Counted from the first letter of the stretch, positions 8,355-17,452 are shown. The stretch is 50,806 nt of DNA from DATNPH01 sp036703315 (GCA_036703315.1 DATNPH010000150.1:1-50806), one strand, 5' to 3'. Numbers and translations are program-made. The notes: generated from the sequence alone by a model not told the origin.

Positions 8355-9073
8355 GAAAGCTCCTCAGGTTACTTAGTTTCAACAAATTAGCATGCTCACC
8401 CTACAAAAACGCAAAGCTACCAAAAATTATCGGTAGCGATCGCTCTTTTGGATAGTTGGCAAAATGGAATTATGCCAAAAATTCTGCACATTGGGGGTAA
8501 GACAATCCCACTTGAGTCAGTGCTAACCCTTTTGCTCTAGCTCTAAAGCTACACACGGCACTCTGGCTCTGTAGATCTAAATGGGGTTGTGATTGAGCAA
8601 TCTGTAACCTCCGAAGCACCCATGCCTTAGTAAATCCGGCTGATGAAGAATTGAGGAATTTCAATGGCAGGAGTTCAGCGGATAGAAAGAATCCATTCTC
8701 GAATTCTGTACTCCTGAACTTCTCTTTAGATGTATAGCTGTCGCCATAAAGGTTAGGACAGATTTAATGGCTGAAACAACCGAGTATCAGTAATAAACAT
8801 GAAAGCCCTCTGCCCTCTTCCTTCTGCCTTTTGCCATAGAAACTTAGTAATTTTTGCCAGAAACATCATCCTGCAAGACTATCAGCTCTGATCTGGCATC
8901 TACTGCCAAGACTAATTCTTGATTGTTATACCTCAAGGAGTAAGACATTAGCTAGGGAAGCCTGTTTAATTAACAGTAAAATTGCACACGCCTCTAGATA
9001 GATAGTTCCCGCTATCCATCTAGAAGAATTTGCTCCCTAATTGAACACACCAACTAAGGAGACATGATTTCTA
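8355..9073. other. 719-base intergenic region upstream of parM-like operon
   Basis: The region holds short repeats close to the ParM-like start: an inverted pair GCTACC/GGTAGC (8416-8437), the direct repeat CCAAAAATT at 8420-8428 and 8475-8483, and TTGGCA/TGCCAA (8456-8478). These could be operator or centromere-like sites for the RHH protein. The rest is low-complexity spacer with no recognisable gene. A 64-codon minus-strand frame at 8470-8664 has no credible protein features. Confidence 0.45.
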
Positions 9074-9265
9074 ATGTCAAATCTTCATCAAAATTTTCCT
9101 CCTGATCTAGATAAAGAGTATCTGAGACAACAGGCGCTTACACGATACAAATATCTAAAGGGCATCAAAAAGTCACACCTGAGATTAGAGGAGCGAATGT
9201 TCCTGGAAAACTTTGAAACGGCTATGCTTTATATGTGGAGTGTGAAAAATACAACAGCCTCATAA
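9074..9265 (+). CDS. small hypothetical protein (63 aa)
   Basis: A charged, helical small protein (DKEYLRQQALTRYKYLKGIK, HLRLEERMFLENFETAMLYM) without signal peptide or membrane span. A good SD (AAGGAG, ending near 9061) precedes the ATG at 9074. An alternative ATG at 9064 leads to a stop after 13 codons. The coding potential looks real, but I do not recognise the family. It is convergent with the large exported protein gene at 9394-11559. Confidence 0.55.
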   Translation: MSNLHQNFPPDLDKEYLRQQALTRYKYLKGIKKSHLRLEERMFLENFETAMLYMWSVKNTTAS

Positions 9266-9393
9266 GGGAACAATCAACAGATTTGAGGAAAATTGTGGCA
9301 GGAAACCTTGGTTAAATTCCGCTATACCTAAGGCAATCGTCATTAAATGACTCCACTATAAAAGCCTATTTTCGCGAAGAGCACCTGTTGCTC

Positions 9394-11559
9394 CTAATCC
9401 TGGAAAACTAGGATACTGCCAGAATAGCAAGCCACCCAAATTTCCCTCGTCTGTGGATCGTAAGTAATCCCAATCGGACTAGAATCAACACTAACGTCTT
9501 GTACCACCTTCATGTCACTGGTGCGAACTTTACTGACCGTGTTGGAGTTGTAATTAACAACATAAAGCCGTTGACCATCATCTGAAATAACCATACTCCG
9601 AGGAGCACTACCAGTAACCACTTTGTCTATCACCTTACCGGTAGACAAATCAATCTTTGCTAATTTTCCTTCACCATTCAAGGAAGCGTAGAGATACTTT
9701 CCACTGGGATCCATGTTCAAATGACGTGGTGACTGACCAATATCTCTGAGCCATCCCACCGAAAAATTACTGAGATCTACCTTAGCAATGTCATAAGACC
9801 CCATAACAGCAATATAGGCTTTTTCAGAATCTGGGTCTACTACAATCCCACGAGGATATCGACCTAGGGGAATCCGTTTAATTTCCTGGTTCTTCTCTGT
9901 ATCTATTACACTCAAGTCCCAGCTACACCAGTTACTAACAAGTATCAACCGATTATCGGGTGACGTGGCTACGTATTTAGGCACAGATCCGACTTGAATC
10001 ACCTTTTCAAGGTTTAGACTTTCAGTATTAATTCGGTACAAAAAACTATTATCAGTCTGTTGAGAGGGACTGCATACATCATCCCCAGGTTTGTTAAAGC
10101 CAGGACCATACATTTGATAGTTAGAAACCCAGGCATACTTGCCATTATGGGAAAAACTGGCTTCTACTGGAGCACCTTTGTAATTGCCTTTGAACTTGGA
10201 ATAACCGTAGTTCGATAGATTTACATTATCCGGAATAGTTTTTACTAAATTATGGTTTCGGTCGTAAACGGTTATCGTGTGGCTATACATCATGTTCTGG
10301 GCAAAAAATAGACCATTACCTGAATGAACCACTGATTTAGGCGATATCTTACCAGAAATCGTTTTTTTGAGCTTCATCTGAGTTTGAGGACTCGGTGAAG
10401 TTTGCGGGGATTGGTCGAGATTGCTCGAATTTTCTGTCGAGTCATCAGAACCACTCTTTTGGGGGTTGGGTTTTTGAGGTGATGTGGTGGATTGAGGACT
10501 CGGTGTAGCTTTCTGAGGATTGTCTAGATTGCTCGGATTTTTTCCTTGAGGCTGATTCGCTCCTTGCTGCGGGGTAGCCGTTGGGGAGGGGGTTGAGGCT
10601 ACCGTACTAGATGCGATCGCGTTGAGAGTTTGAGGGTCAGCAATTCCAGTCGGGGTTAGCCCCTTGGCTTTCTGGAATTTTATCACCGATTCTTGCGTCA
10701 AAGAGCCGTAATAGCCTGTGAACGGGCCATCAAAGTAACCAGCCTTTGCCAGTTTTTTCTGGAGAGAGGTTACTTCATCGCTGCTGTCTCCTTTCTTGAG
10801 ACTTCCAGCTGATTGAGGCGATACACTAGGCGGATTAATTACCCCTGGCTGTGGGATAGTGGTTTGCGAGGGGGTTGAGGCTACTCCACCAGATGCGATC
10901 GCGTTGAGAGTCTGTGGGTCAGCAATCCCAGTCGGGGTTAGTCCCTTGGCTTTTTGGAATTCGCTCACCGCCGATTGAGTTAAGGAGCCGTAATAGCCTG
11001 TCAAGGGTCCATCAAAGTAGCCAGCTGCTGCCAGTTTTTTCTGGAGGGAAGTCACTTGAGTACTGCTGTCTCCTTTCTTGAGACTTCCTGCTGATTGAGG
11101 CGATACATTAGACTCATTAATAAACCCCTGCTGTGCGGCATTAGCTTGGGAGGGTGCCGGAGTTCTTGCACTAAATTCCAGCGTGTTGAGGGTTTCTGGG
11201 TTAGCAATTCCATTAGGGGTTAGCCCCTTAACTTTCTGGAATTTCGTCACCGCTTCTTGAGTCACAGAGCCGTAATAGCCTGTAAAGGGTCCATCAAAGT
11301 AACCCGCAGCTGCCAGTTTTTTCTGGAGAGAGGTTACGTCCGGATTGCTATCTCCTTTCTGTAGAGCCAGAGCGGGGTTAGACAAACTCAAAGAACTCAG
11401 AGCAATGCCAAAGAAGATTAACGGATAGACTGCTCCACTTCGGCACTTCATCCCATTGAGTGCTTGGAGAAATAAACTGTAACTGATCCCACTTCTCAGT
11501 TCCGGGCAATCAGGTGTTTCATAAGTTTCAGCCAAATGAAGGTAAGCAAGTGTTTCCAT
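9394..11559 (-). CDS. exported protein: three peptidoglycan-binding repeats plus YVTN-type beta-propeller
   Basis: This 721-aa protein begins with a cyanobacteria-typical leader METLAYLHLAETYE before a Sec signal (hydrophobic about 43-65, ending NPALA). Three nearly identical PG_binding_1 domains follow at about 66-127, 159-221 and 253-315 (each with SLQKKLAxAGYFDGPxTGYYG). A Pro/Ser/Gln-rich linker (about 320-395) leads to a beta-propeller (about 400-721) with repeated SPDNRLILVSNW and DDGQRLYVVNYNS-type blades of the 40-residue YVTN family. The likely role is a cell-wall-anchored, periplasmic or surface propeller; its ligand is unknown. No catalytic residues were recognised. The fusion of wall-binding repeats to a YVTN propeller is uncommon in my experience. 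Confidence 0.88.
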   Translation of the reverse strand: METLAYLHLAETYETPDCPELRSGISYSLFLQALNGMKCRSGAVYPLIFFGIALSSLSLSNPALALQKGDSNPDVTSLQKKLAAAGYFDGPFTGYYGSVTQEAVTKFQKVKGLTPNGIANPETLNTLEFSARTPAPSQANAAQQGFINESNVSPQSAGSLKKGDSSTQVTSLQKKLAAAGYFDGPLTGYYGSLTQSAVSEFQKAKGLTPTGIADPQTLNAIASGGVASTPSQTTIPQPGVINPPSVSPQSAGSLKKGDSSDEVTSLQKKLAKAGYFDGPFTGYYGSLTQESVIKFQKAKGLTPTGIADPQTLNAIASSTVASTPSPTATPQQGANQPQGKNPSNLDNPQKATPSPQSTTSPQKPNPQKSGSDDSTENSSNLDQSPQTSPSPQTQMKLKKTISGKISPKSVVHSGNGLFFAQNMMYSHTITVYDRNHNLVKTIPDNVNLSNYGYSKFKGNYKGAPVEASFSHNGKYAWVSNYQMYGPGFNKPGDDVCSPSQQTDNSFLYRINTESLNLEKVIQVGSVPKYVATSPDNRLILVSNWCSWDLSVIDTEKNQEIKRIPLGRYPRGIVVDPDSEKAYIAVMGSYDIAKVDLSNFSVGWLRDIGQSPRHLNMDPSGKYLYASLNGEGKLAKIDLSTGKVIDKVVTGSAPRSMVISDDGQRLYVVNYNSNTVSKVRTSDMKVVQDVSVDSSPIGITYDPQTREIWVACYSGSILVFQD
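10615..11364 (-). repeat. three tandem DNA repeats encoding PG_binding_1 domains
   Basis: Three copies of about 190 bases (10615-10803, 10897-11085, 11179-11364) are separated by about 93-base Ser/Pro/Gln linkers. High similarity between copies, including silent positions, suggests recent duplication or gene conversion. Confidence 0.8.
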
Positions 11560-11769
11560 AAATTAGAGAAAGCTAGGATGAGGGTAAAAATAACATATAA
11601 GATCTACCTGCCTACCCTAATGAACCAGGATGACTTGGCATCAAATAATTATGGTAAGGTCATAAATTGCCCTTCACTTAGCATATATTAATGCATTTGT
11701 CAAGAGCTATGACCTAGATTGAGTTGCCTACCCAGCCAGTCGCGGAAGCTGGAATCATAGGGATTTATT

Positions 11770-13581
11770 CTATGGTTTGGGAGACGGTTTTGGCTCTGGA
11801 GTGGAACCGCCAGTCACTTGCTTAAGCTGCTCCTCTCTCAAGGACTGCACGAGGCTCAAGGGGAGAGGGTATTTACTGAGGAATTGAGCGTAGGAGGCGC
11901 TGAGGTAAACTCGGTAATCTGGGTTATTAGCGATGTAATTTTCAAAAAATGCGAGGCTTAAGGCTTTCATATAATCCTGAGCAACATCTGAGCCAGGACC
12001 GATCGCTTGAACAGGCACTGGTATCCCACCGCTTGATTGTGCCAGTGTGGAAAAGTGCGTGGCATCTCTAAGCAAAACTAAATACTTGTTTGGAGTTTTC
12101 AGCCAGGTAAAGGGTTGAATTTGTTCTGCCAGGGCTGGTGCTACGGTATCATCACTACCAGCAACTAACATTAGTGGCACTTTGATTTGGCTAACTTGGG
12201 ATTGTCCAAAGATTGTGCTGCCTATGGGGTTGATGGCGATCGCCGCTTTGACTCGCCCATCAGACAGTTGAGGATCAACGGGTGCCAGCGCCAAGGCACG
12301 ACACTGGAGGAGTAGCGACAAATTTAAAGAATCATTCGAGGGGTCGCAATCCTTTCGCAATTGCTCAAAATTAATCTTTGCACCGATAAGAGCTAAAGCT
12401 GTGTAGCCTCCAAAAGACTGACCTAAGACGCCAACTTGTTGTAGATTCAGTTGCCCGCCAAACGAGCGCCCCAGTTCATCCAGTAAAAACTTTATATCTA
12501 AAGGGCGGTCTATTAACTCCGCTGGGGCAGTTACTTCGTTAGCAAGTCCGCTAATTAATGCTTGTACTTGCTGAGCGTTACTCCCTGGATGCTCTGGTAC
12601 AGCTACAGCAAAGCCATAGGAGGCTAGGTGAGCCGCTAAATACGCAAATGTATTGCGATCAGAACCCAGTCCGTGGGAGATGACAATGACTGGTACTAGT
12701 CTCCCAGTCTCCCGAGTAGGTAGGTAAAGATCTACTAGAAAGGTTCGTCTACGGCGAATGTCATTGAGTGTCAACGATTGGGTTGAATACTTTAGTGATC
12801 CATCTTTCCGTAAGTCCGGCATCTGGGAAAATATTGATGTTCTTTGGAGTGGTAGCTGGGGTGATGCCTCCGCGACTTGGACTGATGCTTCAGCGATCGC
12901 TTGTTTTTCAACGGCGGCGATTGCCATTCCGGTTTGCCGAATTAGGTTCGATAGCTGGTCAATAATCTGGAAGCCACGCGCTGAGTCAACTCGAATGCCG
13001 TAGGTAGGAAACTCACGCACCACATTCAACAGTGTCAGTCCTTCTGGAGCAGCCGCCGATTTAATCAGTGCTGCTCGAATCGCATAGAAACCCGGTTGAC
13101 GGGCTTTGGTTTGGATCACCTGGCTCATCCGTTGCAGGATAATTTCTCCTTGAGGGGAATAGAGAAATTGCGCGATCGCCAAGGGGGTCGCATCAACACG
13201 AGTAACCAATATTCGCCGCAGTTGCTCAAGCTGTTTCGCGTCTAGATAGTTAGCGTAAACACCTAATTCCTGATCAATTTTGCCTTCCTTGGCATACAAT
13301 TCCAGAGATGCCACTGGCAAAGAAAATTCTAAAGGACCATAAGAAATATAAATTCGCTCCGCCCCCTGAGCCGGACTGGACATCATCACTGGGGTAATCA
13401 GCAATCCCAGATTCAGAAGAGCAATTCCGATGCTAGCGGGTACTTTTCTGAGGCCCAAGCCCAAAATTCGAGGTGCTAAGTCCGAGGTGCCAAGTCCAAG
13501 GTCACGAATCCCTGACTTGAAGTCACGCTTATTTAGTGTGGCAGTATTCATCCTACGGCTTACTCCTCTAATCGCTAACAA
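11770..13581 (-). CDS. exported alpha/beta hydrolase with N-terminal DUF1400 domain
   Basis: After an N-terminal segment and signal peptide (VPASIGIALLNLGLLITPV... ending SSPAQGA, about residues 47-74) comes a DUF1400-type region (YGPLEFSLPVASLELYAKEG). An alpha/beta hydrolase of the dienelactone hydrolase/PAF-acetylhydrolase-like group follows, with oxyanion segment SHGLGSDRNTF, nucleophile elbow GQSFGG, an Asp in GSDDTVAP and His in DATHFSTL. The architecture is common in cyanobacteria; the substrate is unknown, probably an ester. The extreme N-terminus (about 20-45) is read from a low-complexity repeat normally found between genes, so the true start may be ATG at residue 11 or further in. 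The C-terminus ends with a Pro/Lys tail. Confidence 0.87.
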   Translation of the reverse strand: MLAIRGVSRRMNTATLNKRDFKSGIRDLGLGTSDLAPRILGLGLRKVPASIGIALLNLGLLITPVMMSSPAQGAERIYISYGPLEFSLPVASLELYAKEGKIDQELGVYANYLDAKQLEQLRRILVTRVDATPLAIAQFLYSPQGEIILQRMSQVIQTKARQPGFYAIRAALIKSAAAPEGLTLLNVVREFPTYGIRVDSARGFQIIDQLSNLIRQTGMAIAAVEKQAIAEASVQVAEASPQLPLQRTSIFSQMPDLRKDGSLKYSTQSLTLNDIRRRRTFLVDLYLPTRETGRLVPVIVISHGLGSDRNTFAYLAAHLASYGFAVAVPEHPGSNAQQVQALISGLANEVTAPAELIDRPLDIKFLLDELGRSFGGQLNLQQVGVLGQSFGGYTALALIGAKINFEQLRKDCDPSNDSLNLSLLLQCRALALAPVDPQLSDGRVKAAIAINPIGSTIFGQSQVSQIKVPLMLVAGSDDTVAPALAEQIQPFTWLKTPNKYLVLLRDATHFSTLAQSSGGIPVPVQAIGPGSDVAQDYMKALSLAFFENYIANNPDYRVYLSASYAQFLSKYPLPLSLVQSLREEQLKQVTGGSTPEPKPSPKP

Positions 13582-14171
13582 TCAACAATTATCGACTTCT
13601 AAATCTGATTCTCAAAAACTTAAAATATTCCCTTTTTCCTGCTATCCTTTGCTCAATGGAATTTTGGCAAACGATTTAACTCTAAGAAAACTGCTTTATT
13701 CGGATGACTAGCTTTATATAGCCTAGTTTAGTTTGTATTATTAAAACTAAATTGATTACCAATGAAAGGCATAATTTTATTGTTTATTAATCTATGATAA
13801 TCAAATAATTTACTAAGAATCTGAATAAATGATAGACTACTGAGAATATTGAGCATTAAGATGCACCTAACTCAAAATAACAGATTGAAAGAATTAAGTT
13901 GTAAAGGGTATGAACCGATACAACAGCTGAGTGATTTATCTAAAACCATCTTCTATGTAGTGTTACACAGTGTGAAACAGCGGTTTTTCAAGACAACAAA
14001 AGAAGAACAAATAAGATAAAAAAAAGGATAGATTTTAAAACCAGAACTTTTTGAATACAACTGGGTAGCCTTGTAAAAGATAATTCTGGATAAAGAGTAC
14101 ACTGTATTTTCTTGCTAAGGCAGACCGTGCTTTAGATAAGAGCAGATAAAATTAGTCATTGAGGCAAGAAC
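13582..14171. other. AT-rich intergenic region
   Basis: This 590-base AT-rich spacer contains the divergent promoters of the hydrolase and argF genes and one small open frame (13861-14019, listed separately). No repeats of note or RNA genes were recognised. Confidence 0.5.
13861..14019 (+). CDS. possible small protein (52 aa)
   Basis: An ATG-initiated frame starts MHLTQNNRLKELSCKGYEPI and ends KKRFFKTTKEEQIR-like with a basic tail (TTKEEQIR). The composition is protein-like rather than repeat-derived, but there is no clear SD and no family I recognise. It lies alone in an AT-rich spacer before argF. It could be an unannotated small gene or chance. Confidence 0.25.
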   Translation: MHLTQNNRLKELSCKGYEPIQQLSDLSKTIFYVVLHSVKQRFFKTTKEEQIR

Positions 14172-15095
14172 ATGGAGGGATTAAAAGGACGCGATTTGCT
14201 GAGTTTAGCCGACCTCAGTGCTGAGGAAATTCAAGAACTGTTGCAAATAGCCGCTCAGTTGAAAGCAGGTCGTTTGAACTTGCAGTGCTGTAATAAAGTA
14301 TTGGGGCTGTTGTTCTATAAAGCTTCTACACGAACGCGCGTCAGTTTTTCGGTGGCAATGTACCAATTAGGGGGTCAGGTCATTGACTTAAATCCGAATG
14401 TGACCCAGGTTGGTCGGGGAGAACCAGTGGTAGATACGGCGCGGGTCTTGGATCGGTATCTAGATATCCTAGCAATTCGCACCTTTGAGCAGAAGCAGCT
14501 GGAAACGTTTGCCCAGTATGCGCAAATTCCCATTATCAACGCCCTGACTGATTTGGAGCATCCATGTCAAGTTTTAGCGGATTTGTTGACCGTTCAGGAG
14601 CGCTTTGGCTCGCTGGCTGGCACAACGTTGACTTATCTGGGAGATGGCAATAATGTAGCTCATTCGCTGCTGATAGGATGCGCTCTAGTGGGGATGAATG
14701 TCAGAATTGCTACCCCACCTACCTATCAACCCGATCTAGGTATTGTAGAGCAGGCACGGCAAATTGCTGGGGGTAAGACAGAAATAATCCTCACCGATGA
14801 CCCGATCGCTGCGGCTAAGGGTGCCCACGTCATTTACACTGATGTCTGGGCAAGTATGGGTCAGGAGGCGTCAGCTGATGAGCGAATTCCTGTTTTTCAG
14901 CCTTACCAAGTGAATGAACAACTGTTGACCTGTGCTGACACGGATGCCATTGTATTGCACTGTTTACCAGCGCACCGGGGCGAAGAAATTACAGATGATG
15001 TAATGGAAGGGCCGCGATCGCGAATTTGGGATCAAGCAGAAAACAGAATGCATGCGCAAAAAGCGTTACTAGTCAGTCTTTTGGGGGCAGATTGA
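14172..15095 (+). CDS. argF: ornithine carbamoyltransferase
   Basis: ArgF makes citrulline from ornithine and carbamoyl phosphate in arginine synthesis. The 307-aa length is normal. Carbamoyl-phosphate motif S52TRTR, HPCQ at 130-133 and the ornithine/catalytic HCLPAHRG at about 263-270 are all present. The DVWASMGQE motif separates it from aspartate carbamoyltransferase. The start ATG at 14172 has only a weak SD (GAGG). The lexA gene lies 190 bases downstream and has its own operator, so the two are probably separate transcripts. Confidence 0.97.
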   Translation: MEGLKGRDLLSLADLSAEEIQELLQIAAQLKAGRLNLQCCNKVLGLLFYKASTRTRVSFSVAMYQLGGQVIDLNPNVTQVGRGEPVVDTARVLDRYLDILAIRTFEQKQLETFAQYAQIPIINALTDLEHPCQVLADLLTVQERFGSLAGTTLTYLGDGNNVAHSLLIGCALVGMNVRIATPPTYQPDLGIVEQARQIAGGKTEIILTDDPIAAAKGAHVIYTDVWASMGQEASADERIPVFQPYQVNEQLLTCADTDAIVLHCLPAHRGEEITDDVMEGPRSRIWDQAENRMHAQKALLVSLLGAD

Positions 15096-15152
15096 ACCTT
15101 GATAAGGGTAGACAAAAAACCTACCCCTACTGGACAGATGAGGGGGTTTAGT

Positions 15153-15166
15153 AGTACGACTGTTCT
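15153..15166 (+). promoter_or_regulatory. LexA box (SOS operator) upstream of lexA
   Basis: AGTACGACTGTTCT fits the published cyanobacterial LexA consensus RGTACNNNDGTWCB at every defined position. It lies 115 bases before the preferred lexA start, consistent with autoregulation. Confidence 0.8.
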
Positions 15167-15281
15167 ATGGGTAGTAGCAATCAGCACATGAAAGTTATGA
15201 GTGATGAATCATTTGAATTCAAAACTCAAGACGCGATCAATAGCGTCTCTACAAAATTATTTTTTGCATCCCAATAGAGTT

Positions 15282-15923
15282 ATGGAACCCCTCACTGAAG
15301 CCCAAAAACAACTTTATGATTGGCTGGTGGATTATATTCACACCTCCCAACACGCGCCTTCAATCCGGCAGATGATGCGGGCAATGAACTTACGCTCACC
15401 CGCACCCGTTCAGAGCCGCTTGGAGCATTTGCGAGCCAAAGGATACATTGACTGGACAGAAGGAAAAGCTCGAACCATTCGAATACTTGGCAGTGGTTCT
15501 GGAGGAAGGGGAGTACCCGTCCTAGGAGCAATCACTGCCGGTGGTTTTGTAGAACCCTTCACAGATTCGGTCGATCAGCTAGATGTATCTTCCGTCTTCC
15601 GCCAACCTGGTAACTTTGCGCTGCGAGTCATCGGGGACAGCATGATTGAAGACCTAATTGCTGAAGGAGATGTTGTCATTATGCGACCCGTCTCTGACCC
15701 AGAGCAACTGAAGAATGGTCTGATTGTCGCTGCACGAGTCGAAGGACACGGCACGACCTTAAAACGCTTCTACCGTAACGGTGAGCGAGTCACACTCAAA
15801 CCAGCCAATCCCAAGTACCTCCCTATAGAGGTAACAGCAAGAAGTGTGCAAGTCCAAGGCGTCTTGGTGGGGGTGTGGCGCGGTTATGATCTAGCAGACA
15901 ATCTCGTAGGGGCAAGACATTAA
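15282..15923 (+). CDS. lexA: LexA repressor/protease
   Basis: The preferred start at 15282 gives 213 aa beginning MEPLTEAQKQ, the usual cyanobacterial N-terminus. An upstream in-frame ATG at 15201 would add 27 residues read through a repeat-like stretch and is unlikely. Residues 1-70 form the winged helix DNA-binding domain (SIRQMMRAMNLRSPAPVQSR). The S24 self-cleavage domain has Ala86-Gly87 (GAITAGGF), catalytic Ser120 (VIGDSMIED) and Lys161 (HGTTLKRF). Some cyanobacterial LexA proteins have lost these residues; this one retains all, so RecA-stimulated autocleavage and a classical SOS response are predicted. The matching operator is at 15153-15166. Confidence 0.95.
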   Translation: MEPLTEAQKQLYDWLVDYIHTSQHAPSIRQMMRAMNLRSPAPVQSRLEHLRAKGYIDWTEGKARTIRILGSGSGGRGVPVLGAITAGGFVEPFTDSVDQLDVSSVFRQPGNFALRVIGDSMIEDLIAEGDVVIMRPVSDPEQLKNGLIVAARVEGHGTTLKRFYRNGERVTLKPANPKYLPIEVTARSVQVQGVLVGVWRGYDLADNLVGARH

Positions 15924-15961
15924 TAAAGTATGAAGTAGCAAGGATGAAGGATAAAAGACTT

Positions 15962-15984
15962 TCTCGTTCTAGTTTGGAACGAGA
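15962..15984. terminator. hairpin downstream of lexA
   Basis: TCTCGTTC (15962-15969) and GAACGAGA (15977-15984) form an 8-bp stem with a 7-nt loop. No T run follows. It is surrounded by GAAGTATGAAG-type low-complexity repeats. Confidence 0.4.
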
Positions 15985-16108
15985 GGTAAAAGTATCATCA
16001 ACCAAATACCACCAATAAGCTTTTATGGGTGGGAAGAGACACAACGAAATGAAGCTTCATACTTCATCATTCACGCCTTAGACTTGTCCTGAAACGGAAC
16101 CTTCCTAT

Positions 16109-16154
16109 GGGATGATGACTCCAAACTAATCTATAAGTCTATAGTCATCATCCC
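16109..16154. promoter_or_regulatory. 11-bp inverted repeat abutting the AmpG-like start codon
   Basis: GGGATGATGAC (16109-16119) and GTCATCATCCC (16144-16154) are perfect inverted arms around a 24-nt loop. The right arm ends 2 bases before TTG 16157 and 8 before GTG 16163, in the place of a ribosome binding site. It could be an operator or a translation-controlling hairpin. Confidence 0.45.
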
Positions 16155-16162
16155 TATTGCCT

Positions 16163-17452
16163 GTGAAAGCCACTCAATCTCTTCTGAACGTTTTTCAAAG
16201 CCGCAAAATGGCGGCTCTTTTGTTACTGGGTTTTGCCTCAGGGTTGCCCTACAACCTGACCAGAGATACTCTAACGGCTTGGATGACTGTAGAGGGGGTA
16301 AAACTGAGTGCTATTGGCTGGTTTAGCTTAGCGAACTTACCTGCCACTCTGAAGTTTGTTTGGTCACCACTGCTGGATCGCTTCGTGCCTCCTTTCTTAG
16401 GACGGCGACGGGGTTGGATGGTCATAACACAAGTGGCTTTGATTGTGGCGATCGCTGTTATGGCACTGCAAAAACCTGCCCAGGCACTGCAACTGCTGGC
16501 AATTAATGCGATCGCGATCGCTTTTTTGAGTGCTACTCAAGATATCGCGATCGATGCCTATCGTACCGATGTCCTGGAAGAACGGGAAGTAGGAGCAGGT
16601 ATTGCAATTTGGGTTACGGGTTATCGGCTTGCCTTATTGTTGACAGGTGCCCTCGCCCTACGCTGGGCAGAGCAATTCTCCTGGTATGTTGTCTATCTCC
16701 TAATAGCCGCCTTAATGGGCATCGGGGTTCTGAGCGCTATTTGGGCACCTGAACCCGTTTCAGACGAAACATCAGGCAGGCCGGAAACACTCTGGGATGC
16801 TGTATATCTACCCTTCCTTGATTTTTTCCAACGCTCAGGTATACTCCGAGGGGTCTTCATTCTGGTCTTCATTGTGCTCTATAAGCTAGGTGATTACCTA
16901 GCAGCAAACATGACGACTCCCTTCCTAGTAAAGACAGGCTTTACTCTGTCTTCAATTGGGGATATCAAGGGAGGAATGGGCTTAGTAGCAACCATTGTAG
17001 GCGGTCTAGCTGGCGGGGCAATCCTCAGTAAAATTGGAATAAATCGCTCTTTGTGGGTGTTCGGGGGTTTACAAGCCGTTAGTAACCTGTCTTATCTCGC
17101 CCTATCGTTAGCCGGCAAAAGCTACCCCCTAATGGTACTGACTGTGAATATCGAAAATTTCTGTGCCGGATTGGGGACAGCAGCGTTTCTAGGCTTTTTA
17201 ATGAACCTCTGTAATCCACGCTTTTCAGCCACTCAGTATGCTTTGCTCTCTAGCTTAGTAGCTGTGAGTAGAGAAGTCTTTGCCTCTCCGGGGGGTGCGA
17301 TCGCGCAAGATATAGGTTGGCCGTCATTCTTCTTTTTAACATTTTTGGTCGCTTTGCCAGGGCTATTCCTACTTCCCGTTTTTGCACCCTGGAATCCTCG
17401 ACCTGCCCCAATGCCAAGACCTGGGTTAGATGACAATGATCAAGATTTGTGA
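16163..17452 (+). CDS. AmpG-like MFS permease
   Basis: This polytopic membrane protein of about 429 aa has around 12 hydrophobic segments. The N-terminus carries AmpG-family signatures: LGFASGLPYNLTRDTLTAWM, SLANLPATLKFVWSPLLDRF, RRRGWMVITQ and FLSATQDIAIDAYR. AmpG in Gram-negative bacteria imports anhydro-muropeptides for cell-wall recycling; the same or a related role in the cytoplasmic membrane is inferred here. GTG at 16163 (MKATQSLL) is preferred over TTG at 16157. No SD is evident, and an inverted repeat occupies that position. No beta-lactamase or wall-recycling gene is adjacent. The nearest wall-related genes are the peptidoglycan-binding protein and a PBP elsewhere in the window. Confidence 0.85.
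   Translation: MKATQSLLNVFQSRKMAALLLLGFASGLPYNLTRDTLTAWMTVEGVKLSAIGWFSLANLPATLKFVWSPLLDRFVPPFLGRRRGWMVITQVALIVAIAVMALQKPAQALQLLAINAIAIAFLSATQDIAIDAYRTDVLEEREVGAGIAIWVTGYRLALLLTGALALRWAEQFSWYVVYLLIAALMGIGVLSAIWAPEPVSDETSGRPETLWDAVYLPFLDFFQRSGILRGVFILVFIVLYKLGDYLAANMTTPFLVKTGFTLSSIGDIKGGMGLVATIVGGLAGGAILSKIGINRSLWVFGGLQAVSNLSYLALSLAGKSYPLMVLTVNIENFCAGLGTAAFLGFLMNLCNPRFSATQYALLSSLVAVSREVFASPGGAIAQDIGWPSFFFLTFLVALPGLFLLPVFAPWNPRPAPMPRPGLDDNDQDL

Noticed and set aside
8470..8664. 64-codon minus-strand frame upstream of the ParM-like gene
   Set aside because: No ribosome binding site, unusual composition and no recognisable pattern; treated as chance.
15201..15281. 27-codon upstream extension of lexA
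   Set aside because: It crosses an AGACGC/GCGTCT repeat and is absent from the usual LexA N-terminus; the ATG at 15282 begins the conserved sequence.
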